Source of the DNA: Corallochytrium limacisporum
Taxonomy: Eukaryota; Opisthokonta
Assembly (NCBI GenBank): GCA_002811645.1
Contig: PDIP01000003.1
Coordinates: 218,358-282,357 of the forward strand
Direction: 5' to 3'
Length of the DNA stretch: 64,000 nucleotides
The notes under the pieces are model-generated. The model saw only the letters and a program-made list of their open reading frames with translations, was not told the DNA's origin and searched no databases. A program made the translations under genes and the position numbers. Of this stretch, positions 37,978-47,633 are shown in pieces. The first letter of the stretch is position 1; each line of letters opens with the position of its first letter.

Positions 37978-39156
37978 TCAGAATAAAAACTTGGACGCCT
38001 CACCCGGTAGCCTCGAGAGCCTCCTTGAGGTCACAAGAATCAGGGTCCATACATCAGCCACGTCGGCACCCATGGCGGCCGCAATATCTGAAATATGCAT
38101 AACGTTGCAGAGGTCTTCTTCATCGTCTTCAATGGGCTTCCTGCGCATCCACTGAGCAATGCGTTTGAGGGCAGTGTTAAATTCTGCAAAGGTGAGCTCT
38201 TGTGCCCCGTCAATTGCGGTGAGCTTGGGCATAAGCTTGCGCCACTCTTCCGCAGACAGGCGCTCCTCAAAGTCAGCTAAATATGTGTTCAATTCAGCGA
38301 GTTCAGTTGCTTTGCGGTGACGACCTGTGCCCTGGGATACAGATGGGAACTCTGCAGTACTCTCTTGGAACTCGAGGCGCTTGGCTTCGATCTGTGCGGC
38401 ATCCGCCGTAAGGTCAGGCGTGTCCTTTTCCTCAGCGTAAGCCTCCGTAGGTCTAGGCCGGGACCGAGACAGAAGGTACTCCTGTGTCGTTTCTGTGAGA
38501 TTTAAGCGCTCAAGAGGAGTGATTGGGGTGTCAGGCTGGAGCCCATGGGCCATCTTAGTCTCGTAGTTTTCAGGAGTGGCGACCTCCGTCGTGTCGTCAT
38601 CTGTGTCATCGAAAGTCATCGGTTCAGCAACGGCCACATGCCGCGGGGTCGAGGAAGCCCCCATCGTTGGCCTCGGCGGTCCATTACAGGGTGTGGCATT
38701 GACACTTTCCTTCACTACGATGCCCACGGAGCCAGTGGAAGATGCAGTGGCTGGCGTGCTGTTAACAGGTGAGTCTTGTAACTCCTTTGCAGGTGTTACT
38801 AAGGTGGCGCGTAAAGCCTGTTCCAAAAGGTCCAGTTTAGTTTCATTTTCCTTCGCCACAGCCTGAAGGGTTCGAAGCAAATTTTCTCCGTCAAATTCAG
38901 CTACATTCTTAGCCAAATTGTTTCCTGAAGCTCTTGGATCAACTTCTTTCTGCAAGTGATTTGCGTCTGCAATCTTATCCTGAAGAAACACTAAACCAGA
39001 CCCGTCTTTCAAATGTGCAGCAAATCTCCTCGAGACATCATCCGGGTCCAATATCCGTAGGACTCTACGGTGCATGACGTTACGCCAATTTTCCAGAGCA
39101 GTCTCATGCTGCTTCATGGCCACCCGGACAGTCTCAACTCCTGCTGTCAATGACAT
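37978..39156 (-). CDS. Unknown protein, possibly SKA3-like kinetochore subunit
   Basis: 392 residues from the ATG at 39156; the frame is open to 39645 but that stretch reads as non-coding. N-terminal helices (VETVRVAMKQHETALENWRN to about 120) are followed by a disordered middle with many TP sites (TPCNGP, TPRH, TPEN, DTPITPLERL). The ordered C-terminal domain of about 100 residues runs from RLSAEEWRKLMPKL to DVWTLILVTSRRLSRL. N-terminal helices, a CDK-site-rich linker and a small helical C-terminal domain is also the plan of SKA3, the outer-kinetochore protein that CDK1 phosphorylates to bind NDC80. This is a guess from layout and weak local likeness. It could be another cell-cycle protein. 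Confidence 0.45.
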   Translation of the reverse strand: MSLTAGVETVRVAMKQHETALENWRNVMHRRVLRILDPDDVSRRFAAHLKDGSGLVFLQDKIADANHLQKEVDPRASGNNLAKNVAEFDGENLLRTLQAVAKENETKLDLLEQALRATLVTPAKELQDSPVNSTPATASSTGSVGIVVKESVNATPCNGPPRPTMGASSTPRHVAVAEPMTFDDTDDDTTEVATPENYETKMAHGLQPDTPITPLERLNLTETTQEYLLSRSRPRPTEAYAEEKDTPDLTADAAQIEAKRLEFQESTAEFPSVSQGTGRHRKATELAELNTYLADFEERLSAEEWRKLMPKLTAIDGAQELTFAEFNTALKRIAQWMRRKPIEDDEEDLCNVMHISDIAAAMGADVADVWTLILVTSRRLSRLPGEASKFLF

Positions 39157-39641
39157 GGTTGCTGATTGCTGTATGCTGTCTGCTGCAAAGAAGTCTCCGA
39201 CGCTGTGACGGTCTCGTACGGTCGTACGGCGTCGAATAAATCTTCCAAACCAATGAAATATCTTTCCCATGAGAGAAATACAACGAACGTGTGTGATAGT
39301 CTCATTTGAACTCACAATCGAATCGAGACCAAGCGTGTGTACATGACGGTGCCCAGAACAGCCGACGTGTGAATGTGTGCAGCGTAGGCAAACCGAAACC
39401 CCCTTTCCAGCTCCCCTACCTTCTCTGCACCGGGTATCGTGCGCTACAGAGAGATCTGAAAATTTGGCGCCACTTTTGGGCCATATTTTGTAGTCAGGGG
39501 GAGAGGGAACCCCTCTGTGTGCGGGAGTCGAAATTTTAATGTGATTGGGTTGCTCGTCAACTTCCGTGTGAATAGGCCACAAAGCAGGACACAATGCGTC
39601 GATGAGTACGATGTTTAATGACAGGAGGCGGTGTTGAGATA
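39157..39641. other. Intergenic between two minus-strand genes
   Basis: 485 bases. GAGAGGGAACCCC at 39501-39513 resembles the recurring GGGAAC word. No gene recognised. Confidence 0.4.
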
Positions 39642-42380
39642 TCAAACCACTGTATGACCACGGAAAGTATCAAGGAGATGTTCGTTGCCTTGAACTGGAA
39701 CCTTGATACCCGAGGCAGAGAGGCTGCGCAGAAGTTCGATATAGCCTTTGATCTGACTGGATAGACGCCGTATGTGGCGATCCTTAGTCGCCAGTTCGTC
39801 CCGATGCTCATTCTTGAGTGTCATGATGGCATCTGCATTGTTGTCTTCAATGCGCTGGAGCACAGATCGCAAATTCTCCCGCCGGGCATTACCAGATGCG
39901 AGGAGGTCTGTAATCTTTCCCTCGAGCATGCGGATAGTACGAGCATCCGGTGACATTCTGGAACGAGCGTCCTCCAAATCCTTTTCCAGTTTCGACGCGT
40001 ACGCGTATAGCTCTTTCACCTTACGCTCTGCGCTTTCCCGCACGTTGACAATGTCAGCAGATACACGGCTCATCTGCTGCTCAAACTTGGCGGCAGTGTC
40101 CTGCATGACTTCACTGATCTCAGATGGGTTCTGGGTCTGCACAAGCAACATCTGATCCTCAAAGTTCTTCCGCAACGACTGAACATCCTCCTCGTGAGCT
40201 CTTCGTAAACCAAAAATTCTGTTTTCATAGTCCTCCCGCATATGATCTTTTTCACGGCGGACTTCAGCAAGTTCGCGAACAAGAGTGGCGTGTTCCTTTT
40301 TCAGTTCTAAGGAGCCAGACTTGGATTGAACTATTGTGTGCAGTTCACGATTCTCTTCTTCTTTTGCGCTCAGCTGGTTGCTGAGGGCAGAGATCTTTGC
40401 CTGGAGTTCGGTGTATAGCTTCCGCTCCTTTAAGTTCTCATTTGCTGTGTTGGCCTCAGACTCGATATTGCGTGCCTCTGTTGACATGGTCACGGGTCGC
40501 TTAGGAGTCACCCTCTCCGGGGCATCATCCTCTGAGGAATTTGCCATGGTCTGCACAAGCTCCAAATACTGTGCACGGATGGTCTCATAGGCCTTCTGCA
40601 CGGCTGCAGACTCTTTCGCCTGCTCCTCACGTTCAGTATCAAATTGCTCTCGCAATTGGGCTATGGTCCGCGAGTCTTCGTAGAGGGCAGCAATCTGCTT
40701 CCTGAGACGTTCATTTTCTTCTTTGACATCCGTCATGTTCGCTTCGCTCCGCGATGCTGCACGGAGAAGCGAAGCACGCAGTTTTTCACTGGTTGCTTTG
40801 TTCTCTGCATGTAGAGCTTCAATTTCTATGGCGTGCTCCTTCAGCAACTTGTCCATTTCGTTCTTATGGGACTCCCTTACTTCCTGCAATTCATTGTTCA
40901 GTTTTTCACAAGTGTCTTCATGAGCTTTCTTTTGGTCCGCAATATGCTGTTCTAGCTCTTCTTTGGTGTCATTCACTTGCTTTAGTGCGCTCACCTGCTC
41001 CTCCAACCTCTCAGCTGCTGACTTGTACTTGATGACAGACGCTTGCTGGTCGTGTTGAACTTTGTCGATCTCTCCTTTGAGGGATCTTACCAGGTCATCC
41101 TTCTTCTTCATTTCGGTTACCATGCGTTTGTTCTCCCTTTGTGTTGCCTCAAGAACCCGCTGCAAGTCTGATAACTCCTCAATTTGACTCAATGCGTCGC
41201 CTTTGGCCTGATCGAGCTGTCTCCGTAAGTTTTGCGTTCTCTCCCCACCAGCATTCCTGTCTTCTTCTCCCTCATCACGGAAGTCGTTGATTTCTTCCTG
41301 CAGAATAGTGGCCTTTGACTTCAATAAACTTACTTGAGCCTCCAAATCGGCATTGTACTCCTCAAGTTCTTTCGTCTTACCTGTTTGCACCTCCAGTTGA
41401 TTCTTCAAGTTGACAATTCGAGCGGATCCTTCATCAGTTGCGTTGGAGATGGTTTGTCTCAATGATTCCAATTCCTGATCCTTTTGTTCCCCCTTGTTCT
41501 CAAGGGCATGAACGTCCTGTTCCAGGGAAGCAATATGGGCCTTATCAAGTTCCAGTTGAGATTCCAGCTCTGCAAGCCGCGAGAGATCAACCTGCTGATA
41601 AACCTGTTCCTTGGGTGCTGAAATTTGGTCGTCCTTATTCTTGAGATCAATACGAAGTTGATTGATTTGTTGTCGTGCGTCCATGAGATCAGACTCCAAT
41701 GTCTTCCTATCTTTACCGATCTCTCCTAGCTTTTCGACTTGATCCCGTAAAACAATATTCTCACGGGTGAGATTGTCAACTTTGTCATCAAGTGACGTAT
41801 CACGAGCGGCTTCATGAGCCCGTGCCTCTGATTCCCGTAGTAGTTGATTCTCCCGCTGCAGTTTAAGGATCTGTGATTGTAGGTCCTTGACTTTCTGTTG
41901 GTTTTGCTTTGGTGCTTCTGTGTGAGCTTTCGCCAGTTCGTTGCGAAGCAGCGTGATCTCTTCCTCATAGTCGGCGACAGAGTCTCGTGCCATATGTCTA
42001 GCATCGTCTTCACTGTCATGATCTAATGCAGCCATAAGCCTTCTAGTTTTGACCTCATCAAGGGCGTCGTGCTCAACATCACGACCCTCATTCAAAGAGT
42101 CCGGTTCGACAACGTCCATCGGAGCTCCTGCAGGGGATGGGCCTTGCTCAGCCACTTGGCGGATGTCCTTTAGAATATTTTGGATCTCTTCTTCGGCAAC
42201 ATCATCGTCATCTTCGAAATCATCATCTGAGTAATCCAAGTCTACTTCGAAGGGTCGGAATGTATTGGGCTCCGGCTTTGTAGATGGATTCTGTGCACCT
42301 TTGTTGTCAGATTTGTTTGAAGAGACCACCCCAGTATCCTCAGTGATAGTCTCTGTGGAGAGATCGAGATCGTCTGCCAT
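39642..42380 (-). CDS. Large coiled-coil protein
   Basis: 912 residues. The first 110 are acidic and disordered, with VDLDYSDDDFEDDDDV and EEEIQNILKDIRQVAEQ. From about residue 125 to 880 the sequence is nearly continuous coiled coil with heptads rich in Leu, Glu, Lys, Arg and Gln. The C-terminal 60 residues (IRMLEGKITDLL, HIRRLSSQIKGYIELLRSL) look like a separate conserved end. The composition suits a centrosomal, basal-body, Golgi or motor-adaptor protein. I cannot assign a family, since coiled coils look alike. The start is the ATG at 42380 (MADDLDLSTET); the frame runs up to a TTG at 42419. Confidence 0.8.
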   Translation of the reverse strand: MADDLDLSTETITEDTGVVSSNKSDNKGAQNPSTKPEPNTFRPFEVDLDYSDDDFEDDDDVAEEEIQNILKDIRQVAEQGPSPAGAPMDVVEPDSLNEGRDVEHDALDEVKTRRLMAALDHDSEDDARHMARDSVADYEEEITLLRNELAKAHTEAPKQNQQKVKDLQSQILKLQRENQLLRESEARAHEAARDTSLDDKVDNLTRENIVLRDQVEKLGEIGKDRKTLESDLMDARQQINQLRIDLKNKDDQISAPKEQVYQQVDLSRLAELESQLELDKAHIASLEQDVHALENKGEQKDQELESLRQTISNATDEGSARIVNLKNQLEVQTGKTKELEEYNADLEAQVSLLKSKATILQEEINDFRDEGEEDRNAGGERTQNLRRQLDQAKGDALSQIEELSDLQRVLEATQRENKRMVTEMKKKDDLVRSLKGEIDKVQHDQQASVIKYKSAAERLEEQVSALKQVNDTKEELEQHIADQKKAHEDTCEKLNNELQEVRESHKNEMDKLLKEHAIEIEALHAENKATSEKLRASLLRAASRSEANMTDVKEENERLRKQIAALYEDSRTIAQLREQFDTEREEQAKESAAVQKAYETIRAQYLELVQTMANSSEDDAPERVTPKRPVTMSTEARNIESEANTANENLKERKLYTELQAKISALSNQLSAKEEENRELHTIVQSKSGSLELKKEHATLVRELAEVRREKDHMREDYENRIFGLRRAHEEDVQSLRKNFEDQMLLVQTQNPSEISEVMQDTAAKFEQQMSRVSADIVNVRESAERKVKELYAYASKLEKDLEDARSRMSPDARTIRMLEGKITDLLASGNARRENLRSVLQRIEDNNADAIMTLKNEHRDELATKDRHIRRLSSQIKGYIELLRSLSASGIKVPVQGNEHLLDTFRGHTVV

Positions 42381-42951
42381 GGTTGTAAGTAATCCTGACC
42401 GACGCCGGGCCAAAAACAATTTACATTCTTTCTATCCAATACCAATAGTATTCTGTGCAGCACTTTACTTTAAAGCAAAGTTTGGACTTGCTTGTTGAAG
42501 TTTGATTATTCCCGGAAATAAATTTCGCCTATTAGTATTGGATGCACAAATGATTTGCCATCTCCTAGTACCTAAAGTGTGTTTTCATAGCCACGCCTGA
42601 TCTGGTACGCATAGGCTATGCGCGGAGCTCACCAGTAGTTCTAAGGGAGTCCCTACAGAGCCCGAGCGCTTGGCGATATTATGTACCCAGTTTCCCGCCT
42701 TTTTGCGGTAGTGGCTGCTATGCCCCCAAACTCAAGGAAATTTCGCGCACAGAAAATAGACTCCTAACCTCCCCACTACCCACCTGCGTTATGCCCCTTC
42801 TACAAAAGCACTGAACATTTGGTGTCAAAGCACCCCGGTTGGCCAGTGCATCCAACTGCTGAGGTACTTCAGCGACTAAAACACTGTCCTAAATTGTGTG
42901 TGTGACTGATATGCACATGCACCAATTTCATTGTAGTAAATAACATCTCTC
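42381..42951. other. Divergent promoter region, coiled-coil protein / CBP20
   Basis: 571 bases with no gene, no long G or C run and no RNA gene recognised. Confidence 0.4.
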
Positions 42952-43509
42952 ATGACGGAAATAGTACCTCCGTCCTTTCTGTACTCGACATACCGGGACT
43001 CCCAGCACAAAGGACAGAAGCCTTACGACGAAGCTTTGAAGGAATCAACAACGCTGTATGTCGGCAATTTGTCTTTCTACACAACAGAAGAGCAAATGTA
43101 TGAATTGTTTGCACGGTGTGGTGACGTCAAACGCATCATTCAGGGACTTGATCGTAAGAAAAAGACTCCTTGTGGGTTTTGCTTTGTGGAATATTACCGA
43201 AGAGGTGATGCCGAGGACTGTATGAAATATTTAAACGGCATGAAGCTTGATGGCCGAAGCATCAGAACTGACTGGGATGCCGGATTCCAAGAAGGCCGGC
43301 AGTACGGACGGGGATCAAGTGGAGGTCAAGTCAGAGACGAGTATCGGCATGAAAACGCTTATGGCTCTTATGAACGGTCAGGTTACAGTGGACGCCGGGA
43401 CGAGCGCATGTATGACCGCAGGAGAGGAGTCCCTGGTCGGGGACGAGGCGGCTTTCGGGGCGGTCGAGACCGCTATCGGCCGCGGAATCACGACTATCGG
43501 AGGTATTAG
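42952..43509 (+). CDS. NCBP2: Nuclear cap-binding protein subunit 2
   Basis: Small subunit (CBP20) of the nuclear cap-binding complex, which holds the m7G cap of new RNA polymerase II transcripts with CBP80. 185 residues. The single RRM has RNP2 LYVGNLSF and RNP1 GFCFVEYY, and the CBP20-specific blocks [30 protein letters not shown] and [19 protein letters not shown] are all present. The N-terminal Tyr residues that stack on the cap are in [11 protein letters not shown] and YDEALKES. The C-terminal tail is RGG-rich. It converges on SNF5 with 69 bases between the stops. Confidence 0.96.
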   Translation: MTEIVPPSFLYSTYRDSQHKGQKPYDEALKESTTLYVGNLSFYTTEEQMYELFARCGDVKRIIQGLDRKKKTPCGFCFVEYYRRGDAEDCMKYLNGMKLDGRSIRTDWDAGFQEGRQYGRGSSGGQVRDEYRHENAYGSYERSGYSGRRDERMYDRRRGVPGRGRGGFRGGRDRYRPRNHDYRRY

Positions 43510-43578
43510 TATCAAAATTACAGCAATTTACTCGTGTGTACACTATGTTTTAATACATTCAGTAAAATTACTCATAAC

Positions 43579-44910
43579 TTAGCGCCTGCGGGCAGCACTA
43601 CGGCGCAGACGACGTGCTTCACGTTCTCGGGCGACACGGATACGCTCGATCTCCTCACGGCTGACCATTGTGAGCGAAGGGCCCCATTCAACCCCATCCT
43701 CGTTGACCTCATCACGGTAGATTTCAGCGGCATCTTCTGGTCCCTCGATGATTACGTTCTCAACGAACTCACCTTGTGTGACACTCTTGATGTAATGCAT
43801 CAGCTGTGCCCTGATTGCATGGTCAATGATAGGAACATACGAGATGGGCAGAGCCAACTCCGTGACAGTCTGCTGAGCAAACTCTGTTATGCAGTAGTCG
43901 GGCGCACCGAGGTCCCATTCAAAACAATCTGTAAGATTAACGTTTCCAACGTGAATATTGAGCCGCAAAACGATGCGATCCCCTTCTGCAACGCCCAAAC
44001 TGGCTGCGGTCACAGACTTTTGGTCCGCATCGTCGTCGCCTTTGGTAGAGTCTGCTTGAGATTTCACAGATTTACTTTCCACGGTCACGGTTTCTGACCC
44101 AGTGCCGGGCTTTGTGTCTGGCTTTGACGTCTCTGCAGACATAGCTTCGCCATATTGTTGATAAAACTTGCGCCGGTTCTCACGGATGGTCTGTGCGAAG
44201 AAGTCCTTGGAGCGAAATTCTGTAAGCTGATCATCAATCTGATCCCTCACCATGGCCATCCAGGGAACAGCTGGTAAGCCAAGATCGTCACACAGCATGT
44301 TAGCAAAATCTGCAGCCGTCATTATTTCGTCATTAATGTTCCAGAGGAACTGGTCTCGCAGCTGTAGTCCACCGTGCTCTAACTCCAGTCGAATCGGCAC
44401 TGAAATCTCCTCCTTCTCGGCCATGCTTTCCAGCTTTTGTGATTCCTTGGCATGTCCGAGGCTAGCGAATAGCCGTGCTGAGAATGGGTTGTTGGGTCTC
44501 AGCCCTTGAGTAATCTTTAAGTCTGAATATGTACCCTTCGGGACCTGCGGTATCCAATACCCCCATTGCTTAACACCCGGACCCCCGCTGACAGCGGACG
44601 GCGGCAGAGGTTCTTGGCGATAATTATCTTCGTATTCATTACCTTCCAGTAGAGTATCCACGTCGCTGGCACGAACCAGGTAGATTTGTTTGTTTCCATC
44701 AGCGTTGTAATCTGCAGGTGACAAAAAGCCACCGACGAGTAGGTGACTAAGTTCGTCAGGGCTAGCCCGACGGATAAATAGCGACGGATAAATTGTTTCT
44801 AGTTCTACGACACCAACCCGTAGAAGTCTGCAAAGCTCTCCCTTCAGAACCCATGTTTCCGCCCCCGGATAAAAGCGAAAACGCTGGAATGTGCGCTCCT
44901 CGTCATCCAT
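43579..44910 (-). CDS. SMARCB1: SNF5/SMARCB1 chromatin-remodelling subunit
   Basis: Core subunit of SWI/SNF-type remodelers, contacting the nucleosome acidic patch. 443 residues. Two SNF5 repeats are clear: IRLELEHGGLQLRDQFLWNINDE... (about 175-235) and LRLNIHVGNVNLTDCFEWDL... (about 310-370). The C-terminal helix has EREARRLRRSAARRR, a basic stretch like the nucleosome-contacting helix. The N-terminus (FRFYPGAETWVLKGELCRLLRV...YPSLFIRRASPDEL) resembles the winged-helix DNA-binding domain of animal SMARCB1, which yeast SNF5 and SFH1 do not show in this form. That favours an affinity with holozoans, though loss in yeasts is possible. ATG at 44910. Confidence 0.92.
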   Translation of the reverse strand: MDDEERTFQRFRFYPGAETWVLKGELCRLLRVGVVELETIYPSLFIRRASPDELSHLLVGGFLSPADYNADGNKQIYLVRASDVDTLLEGNEYEDNYRQEPLPPSAVSGGPGVKQWGYWIPQVPKGTYSDLKITQGLRPNNPFSARLFASLGHAKESQKLESMAEKEEISVPIRLELEHGGLQLRDQFLWNINDEIMTAADFANMLCDDLGLPAVPWMAMVRDQIDDQLTEFRSKDFFAQTIRENRRKFYQQYGEAMSAETSKPDTKPGTGSETVTVESKSVKSQADSTKGDDDADQKSVTAASLGVAEGDRIVLRLNIHVGNVNLTDCFEWDLGAPDYCITEFAQQTVTELALPISYVPIIDHAIRAQLMHYIKSVTQGEFVENVIIEGPEDAAEIYRDEVNEDGVEWGPSLTMVSREEIERIRVAREREARRLRRSAARRR

Positions 44911-45377
44911 ATTTCCGTCTAGTTTGATCTATGTGTATTTCCTTCTTGTTTTCAATTTTATGTCATGATCACAAGCATCTTCAAGTTTTTCGCCACATGC
45001 CTTCCTACTTTTTGAGCACATCAACCACTCTTCAATCAGTACTGCAAACTCTTTAGTACCTGACAGCGTAATGAACAAAGGACTATGTTGTCTTTCCATG
45101 ACATCCTCTCGCGCTCGAGCGAGAGGGAACCAGCACACGGGGCTGCCGGTGAAAAGGGGGGGGGGGGTGGCTTCCCTTCCGTGGCGGCCAATCTCCGAGC
45201 GGGCGCGAAAGCAAAATGCAGGCCCCCCCCGGGAGGGGGGGGGGGACTGCAATCGGCAAGGCTTGGAGACAAGGGGCACAACCACGCGACCGACGGCTTC
45301 ATGGACGCTTTACGGCAATTCCGATACTTGGCGTGTAGCATTGATCACAAAATAGGCAAATTCTTTTAATTATTGAT
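44911..45377. other. Intergenic upstream of SNF5, with G and C/G runs
   Basis: 467 bases between tandem minus-strand genes. Contains G12 at 45156-45167 and a C8/G11 tract at 45223-45245, plus GAGAGGGAACC at 45121-45131. Confidence 0.5.
45156..45245. repeat. G12 run and C8/G11 inverted tract
   Basis: G12 (45156-45167); then C8 (45223-45230) followed by GGGA and G11 (45235-45245). Intergenic, about 250-330 bases upstream of the SNF5 start. Confidence 0.8.
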
Positions 45378-47633
45378 TCACACTTCTGGGAGCCCTGGAA
45401 TGGTGTCCAGAGCCTTTGATTTGCTGCCAAAGACCCCTGTGATATTGTTTTCTTGGTCTTGGAGAGCCTCATAGACAAGGTCCTGGGCCCTCTGCACCGC
45501 TTTCACACCATTGTCACCGAAGTATTCGCCGAGTTGGAGGAATCCATGAGGCAAATCGTGGACGATTTCAATCTTGTGAGGGATGTCCAATTTGCTCAAG
45601 CGCCTGCTCATCGCAATTGAGTCATCCAACAGAGGATCCAGACCAGCAGCAAGCATCGTAATGGCCGGCATCTTTTTGAGTGTTTCCTCTGGTGCATGGT
45701 ACGGCGAGAGCTGAGGGGGTGCATGATACATGTACAAGCCACCTGTGTAACTGTGGAAGCAAGATTCAAGCATGTCCATTGGCAGTAGGGGGTCGAAGAG
45801 TGCCAACGCACGGCTTGCAGACGGCACAAATTGGCAATTCAGGGCCGGGTACATGGCTACGATATGGTCCGGGATGGGGGCTCCCTCCATAATAGCCTTG
45901 ATACTGACCGCGAACACCAGATTGCCACCGGCGGAATCTCCGGCAAAGACGACACGCTTGGGCTTGATGCCAATCTTTTCATGGTTGGCAAGAAACCAGT
46001 GATAGGTATCGAAGCAGTCGTTGACCGCCGCCGGATACGGACTCTCAGGTGCAAGGCTGTAGTCGACAGAGATAATGGGGCACTGGAATCTCTTAGCCCA
46101 AATGCGAAGATAGATTTCGTGCGCCAAACTGTCCTGGGCGATGAATCCACCCCCATGAAAATGAATAAGTACTCGTTCGGCAAAGGTCGAGTTCTCCGTC
46201 GTGTCTAAGAACTCACCGGTTTGGCAAAAGTGCATCATGGCTGGGTTGGAATTTATGGACATAAAACGAACCTTGACTCCGTCCTTGTTCGTCTTATGCC
46301 TTCCTGGTAGGGTAACCAGCCGATTGATGGCCAGGTTGGGACCGAATACGACCGGAAAGAATCGCGCAGAGGTTGTAGATGGAAGGTTCCAGAATGCCCG
46401 GAAGAAACGATAGCCTCCCTTATCCAAACTTTCTACAATGCGCTCCGCTCGTTTCTCGGGATCATTTGTATACACGGACATGTTCCACGCGGTGTGCAGC
46501 GACTGTGTGATCTTGTTCCGAGATGATTGGTATCCCTCAGCGTAGGAGGCCATGAAGGTGGCTAGCAAACGCATGACGACGCGTGTCTGTTTCTGATACT
46601 GGAAGCCAAACAGACGCCCATAAAACGGCTTTTTGTCGATCATGCGGGCTTCAGTTAAGTAGTCCAGGGCCTTGCTATACTGTTCATCGTTAGAGGGGAA
46701 GAGTTGATGGGGATCATACAATTCTGAAAGATCTTTGGCCATGACCAAAGCGCGCAAGAGTGAGTCCATGACCTCAACACCAAGTTCCCTAAGCAGACTT
46801 AATGCCTCCTCGGCCTTACTCGCGGTCTTGTACTTGTGTCGTAAGAAAGAATCGAGGATAAGTTCCACGCCGTCGATGCCGCAAAGAACAACGAAGAGGA
46901 GCGATCTGTACCCGTTACCCCTCATTATGATACTTGGATCATAGTTATCCGCAATGTTTACGATGTGCTGAATAATCGGTAGCATGATCTGCATGCGGGA
47001 ATGAATGCATACGAATACCTGTTCAGCCTCGTAGTAGAGTTTGATCGTCCTCTTCTTCTTGTTCTCCTGAATTACATTACTGGCGCTTGCCTTCTTAGCT
47101 GCCTCGTATAGGTTGTCGATTTCCTTAACCATACGCTCGATCAACTGGGCAATGGCGACAATCTTTTGCAACATGTCCAGATTGGAACTGAAGACCTGCT
47201 GTGAAAGCCGGCCATTCTGAACCACGGTTGGGCCTTGTGTCCTAAGGTATTCGTTTAGTTTCTCGTCTTCATATTCCTCTGGCGCTCCTGCCGTTGCTGC
47301 AGCCTGCTCCAAGCCTTCTGCCGTCCCAATGGCTTCGGGATTCGGCGCGCTGGGGTCAATCTTCTCCTCAGTTTCATCCGTGTTCTTACCAAGGTTTCTG
47401 AAAAAGTTTCCCATCTCGCCGAAACCCTTGTCCAAGGTCTTTCCGGTGTCTTGCCAGAACTTCAGCAGCTGGTTGGTGACGGCGTCAACATCATCCTCAG
47501 CCTCCTGAGAGGATGTGCGCTCGGTCGGTTCGTCTCCTTTTGTTGGCTTCTCTTCTGTGGTGGGCTTCCCTTCGGTTGCAGGCTTCTCCTCTGTTGTAGG
47601 CTTCTCTTCTGTTGCAGGCTTTTCTTCGGTCAT
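45378..47633 (-). CDS. LIPE: Hormone-sensitive lipase family protein
   Basis: Neutral lipase/esterase acting on diacylglycerol, cholesteryl or retinyl esters at lipid droplets. 751 residues. A Lys/Glu/Pro/Thr repeat opens the protein, then the HSL N-terminal helical domain (about residues 130-430). The alpha/beta-hydrolase part has the oxyanion motif IHFHGGGFIAQDS, VDYSLAPESPYPAA and the nucleophile GDSAGG (Ser near 565). The catalytic Asp is in AGLDPLLDDS and the His is in HDLPHGFL. Wording around these motifs is very close to animal HSL, not to bacterial HSL-like esterases. In animals HSL is switched on by PKA; the regulatory PKA sites of mammals cannot be placed here. ATG at 47633. Confidence 0.93.
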   Translation of the reverse strand: MTEEKPATEEKPTTEEKPATEGKPTTEEKPTKGDEPTERTSSQEAEDDVDAVTNQLLKFWQDTGKTLDKGFGEMGNFFRNLGKNTDETEEKIDPSAPNPEAIGTAEGLEQAAATAGAPEEYEDEKLNEYLRTQGPTVVQNGRLSQQVFSSNLDMLQKIVAIAQLIERMVKEIDNLYEAAKKASASNVIQENKKKRTIKLYYEAEQVFVCIHSRMQIMLPIIQHIVNIADNYDPSIIMRGNGYRSLLFVVLCGIDGVELILDSFLRHKYKTASKAEEALSLLRELGVEVMDSLLRALVMAKDLSELYDPHQLFPSNDEQYSKALDYLTEARMIDKKPFYGRLFGFQYQKQTRVVMRLLATFMASYAEGYQSSRNKITQSLHTAWNMSVYTNDPEKRAERIVESLDKGGYRFFRAFWNLPSTTSARFFPVVFGPNLAINRLVTLPGRHKTNKDGVKVRFMSINSNPAMMHFCQTGEFLDTTENSTFAERVLIHFHGGGFIAQDSLAHEIYLRIWAKRFQCPIISVDYSLAPESPYPAAVNDCFDTYHWFLANHEKIGIKPKRVVFAGDSAGGNLVFAVSIKAIMEGAPIPDHIVAMYPALNCQFVPSASRALALFDPLLPMDMLESCFHSYTGGLYMYHAPPQLSPYHAPEETLKKMPAITMLAAGLDPLLDDSIAMSRRLSKLDIPHKIEIVHDLPHGFLQLGEYFGDNGVKAVQRAQDLVYEALQDQENNITGVFGSKSKALDTIPGLPEV
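47541..47631 (-). repeat. 18-bp coding tandem repeat in the HSL gene
   Basis: Five near-identical 18-base units encode TEEKPA/TEEKPT/TEGKPT hexapeptides at the very start of the lipase. Such minisatellites often vary in copy number. Confidence 0.85.

Noticed and set aside
39157-39645. N-terminal extension of the possible SKA3-like gene
   Set aside because: The extension has no conserved pattern and an ATG at 39156 starts an ordered helical region. The longer frame is judged untranslated.
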